This document shows, one piece after another, positions 33,175 to 44,844 of a stretch of 64,000 nt of DNA. Below the pieces are notes generated by a model. That model was given only the letters and a program-made list of their open reading frames with translations, was not told where the DNA came from and searched no databases. Position 1 is the first letter of the stretch. Each line of letters begins with the position of its first letter. Source of the stretch: Elephas maximus indicus (lineage: Eukaryota; Chordata; Mammalia; Proboscidea; Elephantidae); NCBI RefSeq assembly GCF_024166365.1, contig NC_064830.1, positions 92,558,968-92,622,967 on the forward strand, read 5' to 3'. The position numbers and the translations under genes were made by a program.

Positions 33175-35838
33175 TCACGTGTCGGCCTCCAGCAGGTACT
33201 ACTCCGTGTAACCCTTGACCAGCTCGAACCCCAAGCCGGCCTGGCAGAAGTCGGCCAGTTGTGGCCACAGCTGGGGCGCTAGAAACAGCTGACACGTGAC
33301 GTTGAGGCCACCGAGGCGCGGGGCCTGGACCTGTAGGTGCCACAGCAGCTGGCTCTGCACCTGCGCGCCATCGCTGCCGAAGGCGCCTATGTTGAGGTAG
33401 CGCCATGTGCCGTCGCCGCCTTGCGGGACTAGGAAGGGGCGCGTGCACAACGTGGGCACGCGCGGGCGCGCGCGGCTCTCCACGCGCCACTACAGGCTCT
33501 TGGCCGCCAGCAGGCGCAAGTTGCTCTCGCTCGGCCGGTAAGGTTGTCAGTCCTGGATGATGGTCTCGCCCGGAAGCACGTCGCGCTGCATCAAAGGCGA
33601 CACCAGGAGGCGCGCCACGTCGCCGCCTGCCTCGGACACGGCCTCCGTGGGCAAGGACAAGAAGGTGCCGGAGGCCCTCGGCGCCTCTAGCCGCGCGCCC
33701 GGCGCTGCTGCGCCCAGCCCTGCCAGCAGCGCCGAGGCGTTGAATCGGACCAAAAGGATGCCCTGCGGGGGGTACGAGTGAGCACAGGGGCGGGCAGTGG
33801 AGGGGGGTGGTGTGCCCCCGCCTCTCGGCTTCTTCATTACCACGTTCACACACCTGGCCCCTTGGGAGAACCGACCCTTGCAGGACGGAGTGGGTAAAAG
33901 TCTGAGTCCCTGAGGGTAGCACAGCATGGAGGGACCAGGAGCAAGGGGTCCGAATGCCTGAATCCCCAAGGAGAGGCGAGATCAGTATGGAGTAGCTCGG
34001 GGACTGAGGGTGTGGGCAGCGAGAGAAGACAGATTAATCCGTAGGGCTGGTTGGGTGGGGCACAAGGCTGAGATTAGGGTGCTTGGGTTCCTGAAGAGAG
34101 GCCAGATCGATGTGGGGCGGCAGGGTCACGGAAGCCCGGGCCCCAGGGGTTCTCCAGTTCTCTGGAGTTGCAAGGACTGAGGGTTTGACGGCTGGGGGTC
34201 AGGAACCGTTTGGCTCCCACTGGGCAGAAGAGCTTGGGTGAAGACTTGAAGTCCCAAGTCATGGCTCATGAGCTCTTCCACTCTGTAGGGCCCGGAGAGG
34301 AAGCCCGTGATTCGCTGGGCGTGGGGTGAGGGCTCCCATATGTCCAAGGCGAGAGGACCGGCCATCTGAACTCCCCTGTCCTTCTCACCTGCTTGGTGAT
34401 TAGGCGGTATTTCTTCAGCTCCCGGGGGCCCAACAGGTCGTCCCGGGTAAGCTGTGCCACCTTGACCCCCGGATGCTGTCTCTTGACCAGCTGCCAGCAG
34501 AAACGCTGCAGCAGCCCGGCCAAGCCTTTGCCACGCTCCCAGGGCGCCACGCGCAGCCCCTCCACCAGCGCCGGCTCCCCGGCGTCGATCACGTGCACCG
34601 ACTCCAGCGCGATCTGCGGACCGAGGCCGTTAGGGGGCCTAGGAGGCCCTCCCCCAGTCTCTGCCCCGCCAGGGTCTGGGCTTGCCATTTCCCACACGCT
34701 GAGCACACCGTCGTCACAACCCCAGGCGCCAGACCAGGGCCAGAGGCCTGCCCGGGGAGCGCTCCTCAACACTTGGGTCTTGGGTTCCAGAGGCGGCAGA
34801 ACGTCGTTCTCTAGGGTCTCTTAAACGTCTTGAGATGCTCCAGCTCAGCGCGTGCACCAAGTCCCTGACCCCCTCTCCATGCCCCCTAGTCTTGGCTCCG
34901 CCCTTAGGAGTTTACTACGCCCCCTGGTACTGCCCAGAGCAATTGCCAAGGCCCGCTAGCTCTTGCCCCCGCCCCCGAGCCGTTCCTAAAGCTAATGCTC
35001 TCCTCTTTCCGCTCCTCTTTGTGCGTGAGATCCTTCTACTCCGCGGGTCCTGGCTCCACTCTAGCTGCTCCCACCTCGGCCTAACCCCAACACATTGCCT
35101 GCCCTGGTTTTTGTGCTCCAGCCCCTAGGAACTCCTCACACGGGTCTTCAAGGGCCTCAGCTCTCACCTAGTCTGGTTGCTCCGCTATTCGGAGTTCTCC
35201 ACGCCCCCTCACTACACCCTCACTGGCCTAGCCCCTGGATCCGCACATCCTACTCTTCGGTGCCAAAGCAGATTCTGTTTCGTCAGCAACCGGAAGATGG
35301 CTGCAGGAGAGGCTCGACCCTCTCCTACCTAAGATCCACGTACCCAAATTTGCCTCACCCCTTTTCGTCGTGGCCCCGCCCTCCGGCTCTCTCCACTCCT
35401 CCCTTGCGCTTGGCAAGCACCACGGTGTGGTCGGGATCCCGGAGCCAGCTGTGGTAGCGGCTGGAAAGGTAGTCAAGGCCGCCGTGGATGCCCCCGGAGA
35501 TGGCCAGCACCTCCTCAAACTCCCGTTCGGTGGCCACCACGAAGTCCAACGGCTGGGCCTCAGCCTCAGGCCCCAATCCGGACCCGGGCTTGGCCTTGGC
35601 CTCAGGTCCTGACTCGGCCTCCTGGGGCTCCGCTTCAGCCTCAAGCCCTGATTCGGACTTGGGTTTGGCATGCAGGGACTTGGCCTTGGCTTCAGGCCCT
35701 GACTCGCCTCCTAGGGCCTCGGTCTGAGCCTCCTGTGGCCGGGTCTTCGAGCTCAGCTCTGCGTCTAGAACAGCCTCCTTTTCAGGCTTAGGGACTTCTG
35801 GAGTGACCATCGCACAGACAGCTTCCAGCTTCATTACC
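33175..35838 (-). pseudogene. NAT16: NAT16 (probable histidine N-acetyltransferase), disrupted by three in-frame stops
   Basis: NAT16 is a GNAT-fold acetyltransferase linked to N-acetylhistidine formation. Coding blocks on the minus strand are 35834-35394 (147 codons from MKLEAV), 34613-34389 (75 codons) and 33762-33175 (196 codons including the ancestral stop). The second block holds the acetyl-CoA loop, RVAPWERGKGLAGLL (R-x-x-G-x-A). Total length would be about 417 residues against about 369 in human; the excess lies in a Glu/Ala/Pro-rich N-terminal repeat region. The third block is broken by TGA at 33547-33549 (where human has Trp in QDWQPYRP), TAG at 33490-33492 (Glu in human) and TAG at 33199-33201 (Gln, seven codons before the end). 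No frameshift occurs. The first block lacks GT after its last expected codon (GA at 35393-35392). The middle exon has good splice sites. A truncated product of about 293 residues, lacking the C-terminal third, is the alternative to full loss. Confidence 0.85.
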
Positions 35839-38800
35839 CTGCAGAAAAGAGAGAGGCCAGCAGGAAGACCAGAGCCCTCCTCCCCCTTCCACATCTGGCC
35901 CCTTCCACATACCCTTCCACATAAACATCTGCCCCCCTCACAACCCCTTTCTACAAAAGTGTTCCTTCTCTTCTGCTCTCCGTACAGACCTCGAGAGTGA
36001 AGGGTCTCCAGCCCCCTTCCACAAAATCCACCTCCCAAATTACCTGCTCAAATGGGAGAGATCGTCTTCTGCCTCCTGCCAGTGCCTGGAGATCCCAACC
36101 CCACCTGCTTCACCCTCACCAGTCATAAACATAATCTCAGGAACCCCTCAGAGACTAGCTCAGAACTCCCCCATACCCAGTCATCTCCCAGGGACTCAAA
36201 GAAGAGAAGAACTCTGGAGGGGAGTTAAACATGGAGGAACACCCCCTCAAAGGCCCCACTACCTCCCGAAGACCTCTGCAAGGACAACCTGAGAAAGAAA
36301 GCCTATCATCCCTACTCTCCCTGCAAGAGGGTTCCCCAGGGAAGAGCAGAGGGTTCAACGTCCCCTTCCAGTCACTGCCACTTCTCCCAGGGCAAAGGAT
36401 GGAGGAGATAGTGCCCAGATCTCCTCCTCATTGCTGCCCCAGTAGCCCCTCCAACCCCCTGATACACACATACGAACATAAGCCAAATGAGTGGACAGAT
36501 GGGCAACCCAATTAGAAAATCTTAGGTCCTTCCTCCCAGGCCAATAAAAACCACTCCTTCCTTCCTTCTGCTTGAGTCTTTCCAGCACTTCCCCATGGAG
36601 AGATTCAGACTCCACTCCAGGGCTAGGTGAAATTTTTGAAAAGGGGGAGAGAAGAGGGCTCTTGTTGGAACCCCAGAAAATAAAATGTCCACCAAGATCA
36701 ATCACCCTTATTTCTTTCCCCATTTACCTCCCCTCCAAAGATGAATTCCATTCCTTCCTCCCTCTGTTCCTTTTTAAAATCTCTTCCTGTAATCCTTGAC
36801 CCATCTCCCACTCAGAATTGTCCTGAGGACTCCTTATTTCCAGAACTCCCTCCCCCAGACCAACCAAATCAAGCAATCAAATCCCTCCTCCTCCTCCTTG
36901 TCTTTCGACCAATCATACCGCTCCCCTCTCATAACGTACTTTAAGTCCCATTAATCAATATCCCAGGGAACACACACACCAGCTACTCTGTGGTGGTGAT
37001 ATTGATTGGACTTGTATTTTGCAAGAGCACTACCTAGTTTTGGGGGAAGGAATTAGCGGTGGTATCAAGGGGTGGTTTAGGATGGTTTTGTGCTCCACGC
37101 CATAAACATAGCTTAAGTAAACACAGGGTGCTTGATATACAGACAAAACTTCAAAACAAGGGCTCCATCTCCTTTTTCTTTCAAAGTGATTCCTACACCT
37201 AAGGCTGGGTGTGGTAAGACAGCATTGGGCCAGCATCATGCGGCATTGGGAAGCACGGTCTCAGGGGATTTTAGAGCACCTGCTAGGGCCATTAGAGACC
37301 ATGTGGTTCAACCCATTCCCTTCACAGTGAGGAAATTGAGGCCCAGGGAGGTTAAGTACCCGGCCCAAGGTGACACAGCTTTGGGCAGAGTCAGACTAAA
37401 AGTTAAGTTTCCCTGGCTCCCCGGCCAGTGGGGGATATCACTTTTTGGTATATCTGGATTTCCAGACCCAGCTGGAGGAACAAGGACAGGAATTACTGGG
37501 TCCTCAATGGGAGTCAAATACCCCAGGTGGGCTAAGTTGCACGAACTTCCACTCTCCTCCCCATACTGTCTGAAACCCTTAGGCCATCACACAGTCCCAC
37601 AAAACTTAGCCCAGCCTCAAGGCTACAGATTCCTTACACCAGGTTCTGGGGATGATGGGTCCCAGAGATAAGCAGGTTAGCTTTCAGCTCTCATCTGCAT
37701 CTGCAGGCAACCTCACTATACACCTGGGAGTTCAGTGGTGACTCCAGCAACTTCCCACTGCCCCCATATGGACAAGATAACAGCAGCCTGAAGACTGGAA
37801 TGCATCCAATTAATTCAATAACTTATGCCCCCAGCTTCCTCCCTTGCATTCAGGATGGGGAAACTATTTCCAAAGGGTGTTTCTACTTCTCAGATAGGAT
37901 TGTTTGGAAGGGGGCAGGGGTTTCTCAGGGTCTCAGGGAAGAAGGAAGCGCTTGTCAACTCCTCCTCATCTTTTCTTCCCCTACCCCACTCCCCCCCTTT
38001 TTTTGGTGGGGAGGGGGCAAGCAAAGATTACACGTCCTTAAACCCTGGGGGAAGTAGTTGCTGTGAATAAGACAGGTCAGGGCTCCAGGCCAAGCTGCAC
38101 CATTTCTCCACAATCTGACCACTTCTTCTCACACCCTAGCACAGTGCCCCCAGCCTGGCAGCCCTATCCTCCAGGGCACTGTGGGGGTTGTAGTTCAGGC
38201 ATCTCCTGGACCCAGCTCCAGGAAAAAGGGCAGCACTCTCCCCTCCCCATCCCCACATCCTTGCCTCCACTCTTTCACTTTCATAAATAGGAGCCTGATC
38301 ACTCTGGTGGTAGTGGCTGGAGTTATCTCTGGACACTCTGGGAGACCGCCCACCCTCACCCCATTCCCACCGCAGCTCACACACCTGAAATTGATGCCCT
38401 TGAGGCCGACAGCTTCTCGGAGCTGCAGGAGGAGTAAAGGGAGGGAAGGGAGCAGAGACATGGAGTGACGGAGACAAAGAGAAGGCAGCTACACAAAGCC
38501 CCAAAGATGAGAGCGAACAGGACGGGAACAGAGGCGGAATGGAGACAAAGGCTACAGGGAGATGCCGGCCTGAGGGATGGAGGATCAGGAGTAGGCACGG
38601 ACACCGAGTCACAGACGTGGACACCTCGTGACTCCGGGCCCAGCAGATGCCAGAAACATCCTAGCACTGGCACCCTCCCCAGGGGGACCATAAATAGAAA
38701 ACAGCGTGACACAACCCCCACGCCCCCGGTGTGCGTGATGAGGAGAGGGGCCAAGGGAAGGTGAAACCCAGAAAAGAGGCTGGAAGAGGACACCTCGAGA

Positions 38801-40870
38801 ACAGAGACCGGGAGACAAGATGAAGTGAAGTGGGCTGGAAGGCCTCAGGGCAGTGACAGGGGATGAGAGCTATGGACCAACGAGCGGGGGGGGGGGGGGG
38901 AGAGGGAGGAATATCCCAGAGGGCCACAACGGGAAGAAGCGGGTCTGTCTCCCCGTGAGGGTCTTCCCTCTGCCCCTTCCCTGGAGAGTTGGGGGAAGTA
39001 GATGGGAGAGAGATTTCGGAGGAAGCTGTCCCCTTGGCGAGGGTCTTCCTGGCCTCAGACCCTGGGGACAGGTGGGAGCGAAATGGAGGCGGGAGTAGAG
39101 GCAGGGATGACTGGAAAGGGCATCTGGACACCTGAGGCAAGCCTCAGTCTCCCTTATCTAGGTCACCGGACTGGGAGGGCTCAGGCCGTAGGGAGTGCAG
39201 CCGCTTTCCTTCCCTGGGAGGAGGGGGCAGTGACTGTCCCCTGTTCGAGGTGGAAGGGCACACCCGTCCCCCAGTTCCCAGGTCGGCGACCCCTACCTCG
39301 CCGGAGCGGGCGCCAGGGCCAGATGCCGCGGCGCAGACACCCAACCGTGCCGAGAGGGTTCACTTTGGAGCCCCAGGGTCAAGTCAAGGAGCTGGCCGCA
39401 CCGTCCCGGCCGGACTCTGAGTCCGAACGGCAGGTTGGGCTGCGCTGTGGCTTGGCTCCGGGCGCCGGCGGTGCGTACGGCTCCCGCCTTGATACTCTGG
39501 CTGGGCCGGGCGGCAGCTACGAAGGACTGAGACCCCAGCACCGCGGAGGAAATCCGGAGCGGATCTGGAGCGGACTGGGGTCCGGCTTGGGGTGGGGTGG
39601 GGTGCAGCCCAGGCAGCAGGTGCAGCAGGGTGGCCTGCGTGTCCTACCGACGAGACTCCCCCCTCCCCCTTGTCTAGGCTGGAGAGCGGCAGTTGGGGGG
39701 GGCGTGCTGGCCTAGTTACCACCCCAATTCCCCAGCCTCACTGTTCTCGGCCCTAGAGTCCCTACTGTCCCGAGGGCCCCCTCCTCCAGAGGCCATCCTT
39801 TTCAGCATAATCGCGTATTTCCGGCCGTCACACAAGTAAATGTGGCTGGAAAGGGGCATCAGAGCCAATGCCCCTCCGTGACCGGGTCAGAGAAATTGAC
39901 AGAGCAAATCGGAAACCTCAGACGGGGAAGCGAAGACGTCAAGAGAGCAGCAGCGAGACGCAAAGCAGCTGAGAGAAGGCGCAGGACAGCTAGGTCTTCT
40001 CCACCCACTCCCTGGGGGTGCCAGAGCAGCCTCGGGCTCCCCCTCCCACAGGTCTACAGTGCCCTCTCAGCTCACCCGCACCCCGCTCTCTTCTCGCCGG
40101 CTGTCAGGCAGCAGGGCTTTCGTGGGGCAGCACCCGTGTACACTCAAGCGCACGCACATAGACCTCTGCACACGTCACGCGCCTGGGGAGCTGCGCACCC
40201 GAGGCTCAGCATAACCTTGCCAACCCGGGTGGGTGGAAGAAAGAGTGGGAGGGAGAGTGGGAGTGTGGACCCGGGGCTTGAATCCGTGGAGCCCTGCCCC
40301 TGACTTTGATAAGCGAGTGACCCAGGCTCATAATCCGAGGGCTCCCGCCCCCACCTAGAAAGCGAGATAATAACAGGTGCTGGTTGTACCCCGTGAGGAG
40401 CCTCGGAAGGCTGGACGTGAAAGCGCTTTCATATCCGTAAAGTGCTCCATAGATGCAGGGAATGGTAAGGTCTGCGGAGAATAGGACCCTCCTTCCCTCC
40501 CACGCTCTCCTCCCTAAGGACTGCCCAGCTCTCCCGCTCCCCCCTTCCACCAAACTTTATCAGCATCTCATTCCATTTTTGTACTTTCCTGGGTGATACT
40601 TCCATAACCTAGTAAACTGATCTCGTTAAGATGGGAGATCATATTCTCGAAGTCCCACACACATAGCAACACCAGTACCAAATGGATAAGAGTGTAAAGA
40701 TGAAATACTAGGCCCAGGTAGGCCAAAAAATAACTGAGAAGTTACTCAACTTTTTTTTAAAACAGGATTTCCCTCCAATTGTGAGTTTTGAAACCGCTAA
40801 CACACTGCATCTCACCAAGCTGCATTTAAGATACAATATGCTCATTTGTAGGAAAGCACTTGGAAAAGTT
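35839..40870. other. Upstream of NAT16: single-copy sequence with a CpG-rich patch
   Basis: No complete gene is seen. A MIR-like remnant lies at about 37270-37395 (GAGGAAATTGAGGCCCAGG, CAAGGTGACACAGC). A CpG-rich block at about 39270-39560 could be a distal NAT16 promoter. A run of 14-15 G occurs at about 38886-38900. The candidate small exon at 38385-38422 is listed separately. Confidence 0.45.
38385..38422 (-). other. Candidate 38-bp 5' exon of NAT16
   Basis: On the minus strand a pyrimidine-rich acceptor (TACTCCTCCTGCAG) precedes 38 bp. These are followed by CAG|GTGTGTGAG, a good donor. Spliced to the NAT16 acceptor at 35838, the frame is open into the MKLEA start. It may be a non-coding leader exon. 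Support is by splice motifs only. Confidence 0.3.
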
Positions 40871-40872
40871 AA

Positions 40873-41080
40873 ACCAAAAAACCCACTGCCGTCAAGTCCA
40901 TTCCGACTCATAGAGACCCTGTAGGACAGAGTAGAACTGCCCCATAGGTTTTCCGAGGCTTTAAATCTTTACAGAAGCAGACTGCCACATTGTTCTCTCG
41001 CCGGGCTGCTGCTGGGTTCGAAAAGCTGACCTTCAGGTTAGCAGCTGAGCACTCTGCCACTGCGCCGCTAGAGCTCCTTT
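40873..41080 (-). mobile_element. Long-form AfroSINE, antisense
   Basis: The plus strand shows the tail first (AAAACCCACTGCCGTCAAG), then the extra CTTTACAGAAGCAGACTGCC segment and the head complement CGCTAGAGCTCC. It is the same long form as at 16931. Confidence 0.9.
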
Positions 41081-41084
41081 CAAG

Positions 41085-43790
41085 AAGTTGAAGGTGTGAG
41101 AGAAAAAAGTCACCAGTGGTCAAAGAGAGATGTAATCATAGACTAATCTTGCCCTTTTCACCAAGAGCCTCGCCTTCTGCCACTAGAAACTCTTTGATTA
41201 GTCCAGCCCTCCCCTAGCCAGTCAGAATTGAAAGTGACCAAAAGTTCCAATCCCCTCATGTCCAAGCCACTCAGAAGCAAGGTGTCACTGTAAGTCCCAC
41301 CTCCAGGTCTCTCATCGGGCTAATCAAAAGCCATCTCCTAGCAATTCCGCCATTCTCAGACTTCCAGGGTAGCCAGCAGACCTGTACCCCAACTCCTCTC
41401 CTCTGGAGGATAGAGGGTAGAGGATGGTGGTGGTGAGGAGTAAAGGATGACTTGAATCTCCTGGCTTCCCCTTCCAGAGAGAGAAAGTACAGTGTCTTTC
41501 AGCGTCCTCAAGTGCTCAGACAACACAGGGAGGTAGGAGATCCTTGTGTGTTATGGTGCTATGAAATCAGCAAAGGCCTGGTGGAGGATGGGAGAGTGAT
41601 GTCCCTGGTCCAGCAGAGAGAGCCCTAGCTTTGCAAGCCTGGGTTCCAGGGCCACCTTGTACTCACTACTGACAGCGACTTGGTATAAGTCTCAGAACTG
41701 CCCGGCATGTTTGCAAAGCACTTTGATTTAGTCCTCACACCACTGTAGGGTGGGTGGGATTGATTAGTCACTTTACAAATTAAGAAAGTGAGTTCTGAAA
41801 GCTTCCTTGACTTGGGCTCCGTGCTTAGTTGACATAGCTGCATAGGTCTTCTGACTCCAAACCTAGAGACCCTAGGTCCCACTCACCCCTCAGAAGATTG
41901 TGACGGTTACAGGAGATGAGACGGGAAGTCGCTTTAAAAATGACCAAGCACCAAGCAATTGTAACACTGGAGATTTCCTGTAGTCACTCTGAATTTGGTA
42001 AATGCTATTTTGTAAACTTAACCTTCGATCCTAAGTCTTTGCCTTCTTTAACCTCTGGAGCTGGCTTGTTTATTGGGCCTTCTACTGCGGGAGCCTGCTC
42101 TTTGGGCCAGGTACACTTTACTGTTAGCAGGGTGGTGGGGTTGAGCCCTGTCATTTCTGCTTGGCCTGCCCACCTCCTTCCTCTCCTGCCCCTACTTCAC
42201 AATGCGCCATCTTGAATCTTTATCCTTGACCTTCTGAACACCTCGGCATCCTGGGATCTGGCAACCAGAATTTTTCCTCCAGAGTTTTGGTTTTGAGTGG
42301 TCTCTCCCACCTCACTTCTCCCTTGAGTCTCCAGCTATGAGACCCAGGGCTAGTTCTCTGCTCTCCCTGCACCCCTTATCTGGATTCCTCACCCACTGGC
42401 CCTTCTGTCTGGGCAGTTAACCAATCTACGAGTGAAGTCTTGACCATCCAGGCTGTCTCCAGTATCTATGGAACATATCCACTTGAATGAAACCAGTGAA
42501 ATAAAAGATCTGAAAGTGCTTTAACAGGAACCGAGCTCAACATTTCATAGGCTTTGTGTCATACCATCTTCACAACCGTCCTGTTTTACAAGGAAAGAAT
42601 GAGACCAAAGTTCAAGGATTTAAGCTATTGGCCCAAAAGTCACAGCGGCAGTGAATGCCTAAAAGCCTTACTCAGAATTATAGCACCTAAAGGAATCACA
42701 CAGATCACCCCAGAAGGAAGGGGAACAGTTATCACTCACTCACTGGTGACTCACTGAGCCACAGTTTCCTCCTCTGTGGAGAGGCCTTAACTTCCCGTAA
42801 GGATTAACTAAGATAATGTATATAAAGTGTAAATTGGAGCAGCCCTTCTCAAATGGGGTGAATTACAGCTTGTAAATCAGAATTCAAGTATAATTGCAAG
42901 CCTCTCTTGTTTCTTCTGCAGCCAGTATTGTCCATCTCTAGGGCCTTCCTGAATCTCAATGTGTGTCGTGGAGTAGAAAGGTGGAAACCATTGAGCTTGA
43001 CTATACACTTTGGAACAGGTATGACTTCATAGTTATCTTTATATCCCTGGTACTTAGTTCAGCTCTTGGTACACAGTAGTTGCTCAGTAAGTGTGTTTTG
43101 AATGAATGACTTGAATATACTCCTGCGATTGGGAAAAGCAACACCAGACTGATCATTCATCTGAGGTCACCGGGTTGGTTAGAGGTAAAACTCAGCCTGA
43201 CTCCTCATATCTTAACCCCAAACCAATGTGTAGCTCAGCCTCCCACTATACTTCCAAAGGCAGGGTGTAACTATTGTGTTTGAAAATACCTGGAATTTCA
43301 CGTTTCCTCTTCTTCACCCTTCTGTCTCCTATCTACATAAAACCATCACTGGCTACAGTGTCCATTCATTAATTCAGCAAGCATTAGCGTCATTTTCTAT
43401 GGGTGTGATTGATTTCACTTCTGCTCTCAAAACAAAAGCCACGCTTTTATTCTGGAAAATATCTTACATACACAAAAGTAGAAGGAACAGGGTACTGAAG
43501 CTCCACTCATCATCAGCCTCAATCATTATCAGCTCATGACTAATATTGTTTCATCTATGTTCAGAGCTACTTCCCACCTTCCCTAATATTGTGAAACAAA
43601 TTCTAGGCATCTTATCATTTCCCGGGTAAATATTTCTGTATGTATCTCTAGAAGCTAAGGAATTAAAAAAAAAAAAAAAAACTACGGTATCATTATCACA
43701 CCTAAAAGATTTCTTAATATTATCAAATAGCAAGTGTTCAAATATCTAATTGTCTCATGAACAGCTTTTTTTTTTTTTTTTTTTTACCTG
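41085..43790. other. Intergenic, no gene seen; old repeat remnants
   Basis: A MIR-like remnant lies at about 42550-42830 (CATACCATCTTCACAACC, then CTCCTCTGTGGAGAGG and TTAACTAAGATAATG). The stretch 43440-43640 (CTTACATACACAAAAGTAGA, AATTCTAGGCATCTTATC) resembles the 3' part of an old LINE. Poly-T and poly-A runs occur at 43661-43681 and 43767-43786. Confidence 0.4.
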
Positions 43791-43804
43791 TTTGTCTCTT
43801 TGAA

Positions 43805-43968
43805 GGAGCCCTGGTGGCACAGTGGTTAAGAGTTCACTTGCTAACAAAAAGGTCAGCAGTTCAAGTCCACCAACCGCTCCTTGGAAGCCCTATGGGGCAG
43901 TTCTACTCTGTCCTGTAGGGCTGCTGTGAGTCCAAATCAACTCAAAGGCAATGAGTTTGGGGATTTGT
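43805..43968 (+). mobile_element. AfroSINE
   Basis: The copy starts GGAGCCCTGGTGGCACAGTG. It is flanked by a perfect 10-bp duplication, TCTCTTTGAA, at 43795-43804 and 43969-43978. Confidence 0.93.
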
Positions 43969-44029
43969 TCTCTTTGAATCAGGACCCAAACGAGTTTAAA
44001 GACTGGTTAATTTGGTAGCCAACATCCAA

Positions 44030-44402
44030 GATAGCCCCCAATGATCCCACCTCTTGTATTTGCAGCCTTGTCTAATCTAACAGAAGGCAAAAATGATGAC
44101 ATGTCACTTTCAAGATGAGGCTATATAAGACTGAGCTTTTATCTTGGGCTGGCTCTCTCCTTTGTAGTGTCAACAGATCAGTTACTCTGGGAAAATCCAG
44201 CTGTCTTGTCTTGAGGACACTCATGTCGCCCTGTGGAGAGGCCCAACTGACAAAGGACTTCGGACTTGACTCGTAAGAGACCCTAGGTTAGAAGCCCCCA
44301 GCTAAGCCCTCCTGATTCCTGACCCTCAGAAACTGTGATCGCATTTATTGTTTTAAGTTGCTAGGTTTTGGGGTAATTTGTTACACAGTCATAAGTGACT
44401 AA
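44030..44402 (+). mobile_element. MLT1-like LTR remnant
   Basis: Features of old MaLR LTRs are CCCCCAATGATCCCACC, GGCTATATAAGACTGAGC, and the closing block CAGAAACTGTGATCGCATTT with GTTACACAGTCATAAGTGAC. It is diverged. Confidence 0.55.
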
Positions 44403-44844
44403 GTTGATATGTATTTTAAGTTTCTTTTTATCGGTAGGCTTCCCCTTCTCTCTCTCTTTTTGCAATTTATTTGTTGAATAAATTAGATTGTTCCTCCAGT
44501 AAATTTTTCCACCATCTGGATTTTGCTAATTACATCCCCATGGTGTTGTTTCACCTATTTAAATTTACATTTCCTTTAAATTTCCTGTAGATCGGTGGGT
44601 GGACCTAGCTGCACTGTCAGAGATGGTAGCCATTAGCTACAAGCGGCTGTTGAGCACTTAAAATGTGTCTGGGGCAAATAAGAAACTGAAATTTTAATTA
44701 AATTTAATCTTAAATTTTAAATTGGGTGCTAGATTCAGTTACTGGAAAACTTTTAAATATGTTCAGAACAATTTGGGTATGGGAATCTACTTTTTCAACT
44801 GTAAATTTTATAAAATCTAAATTAAGGTCAAATATTTCCTTTTT

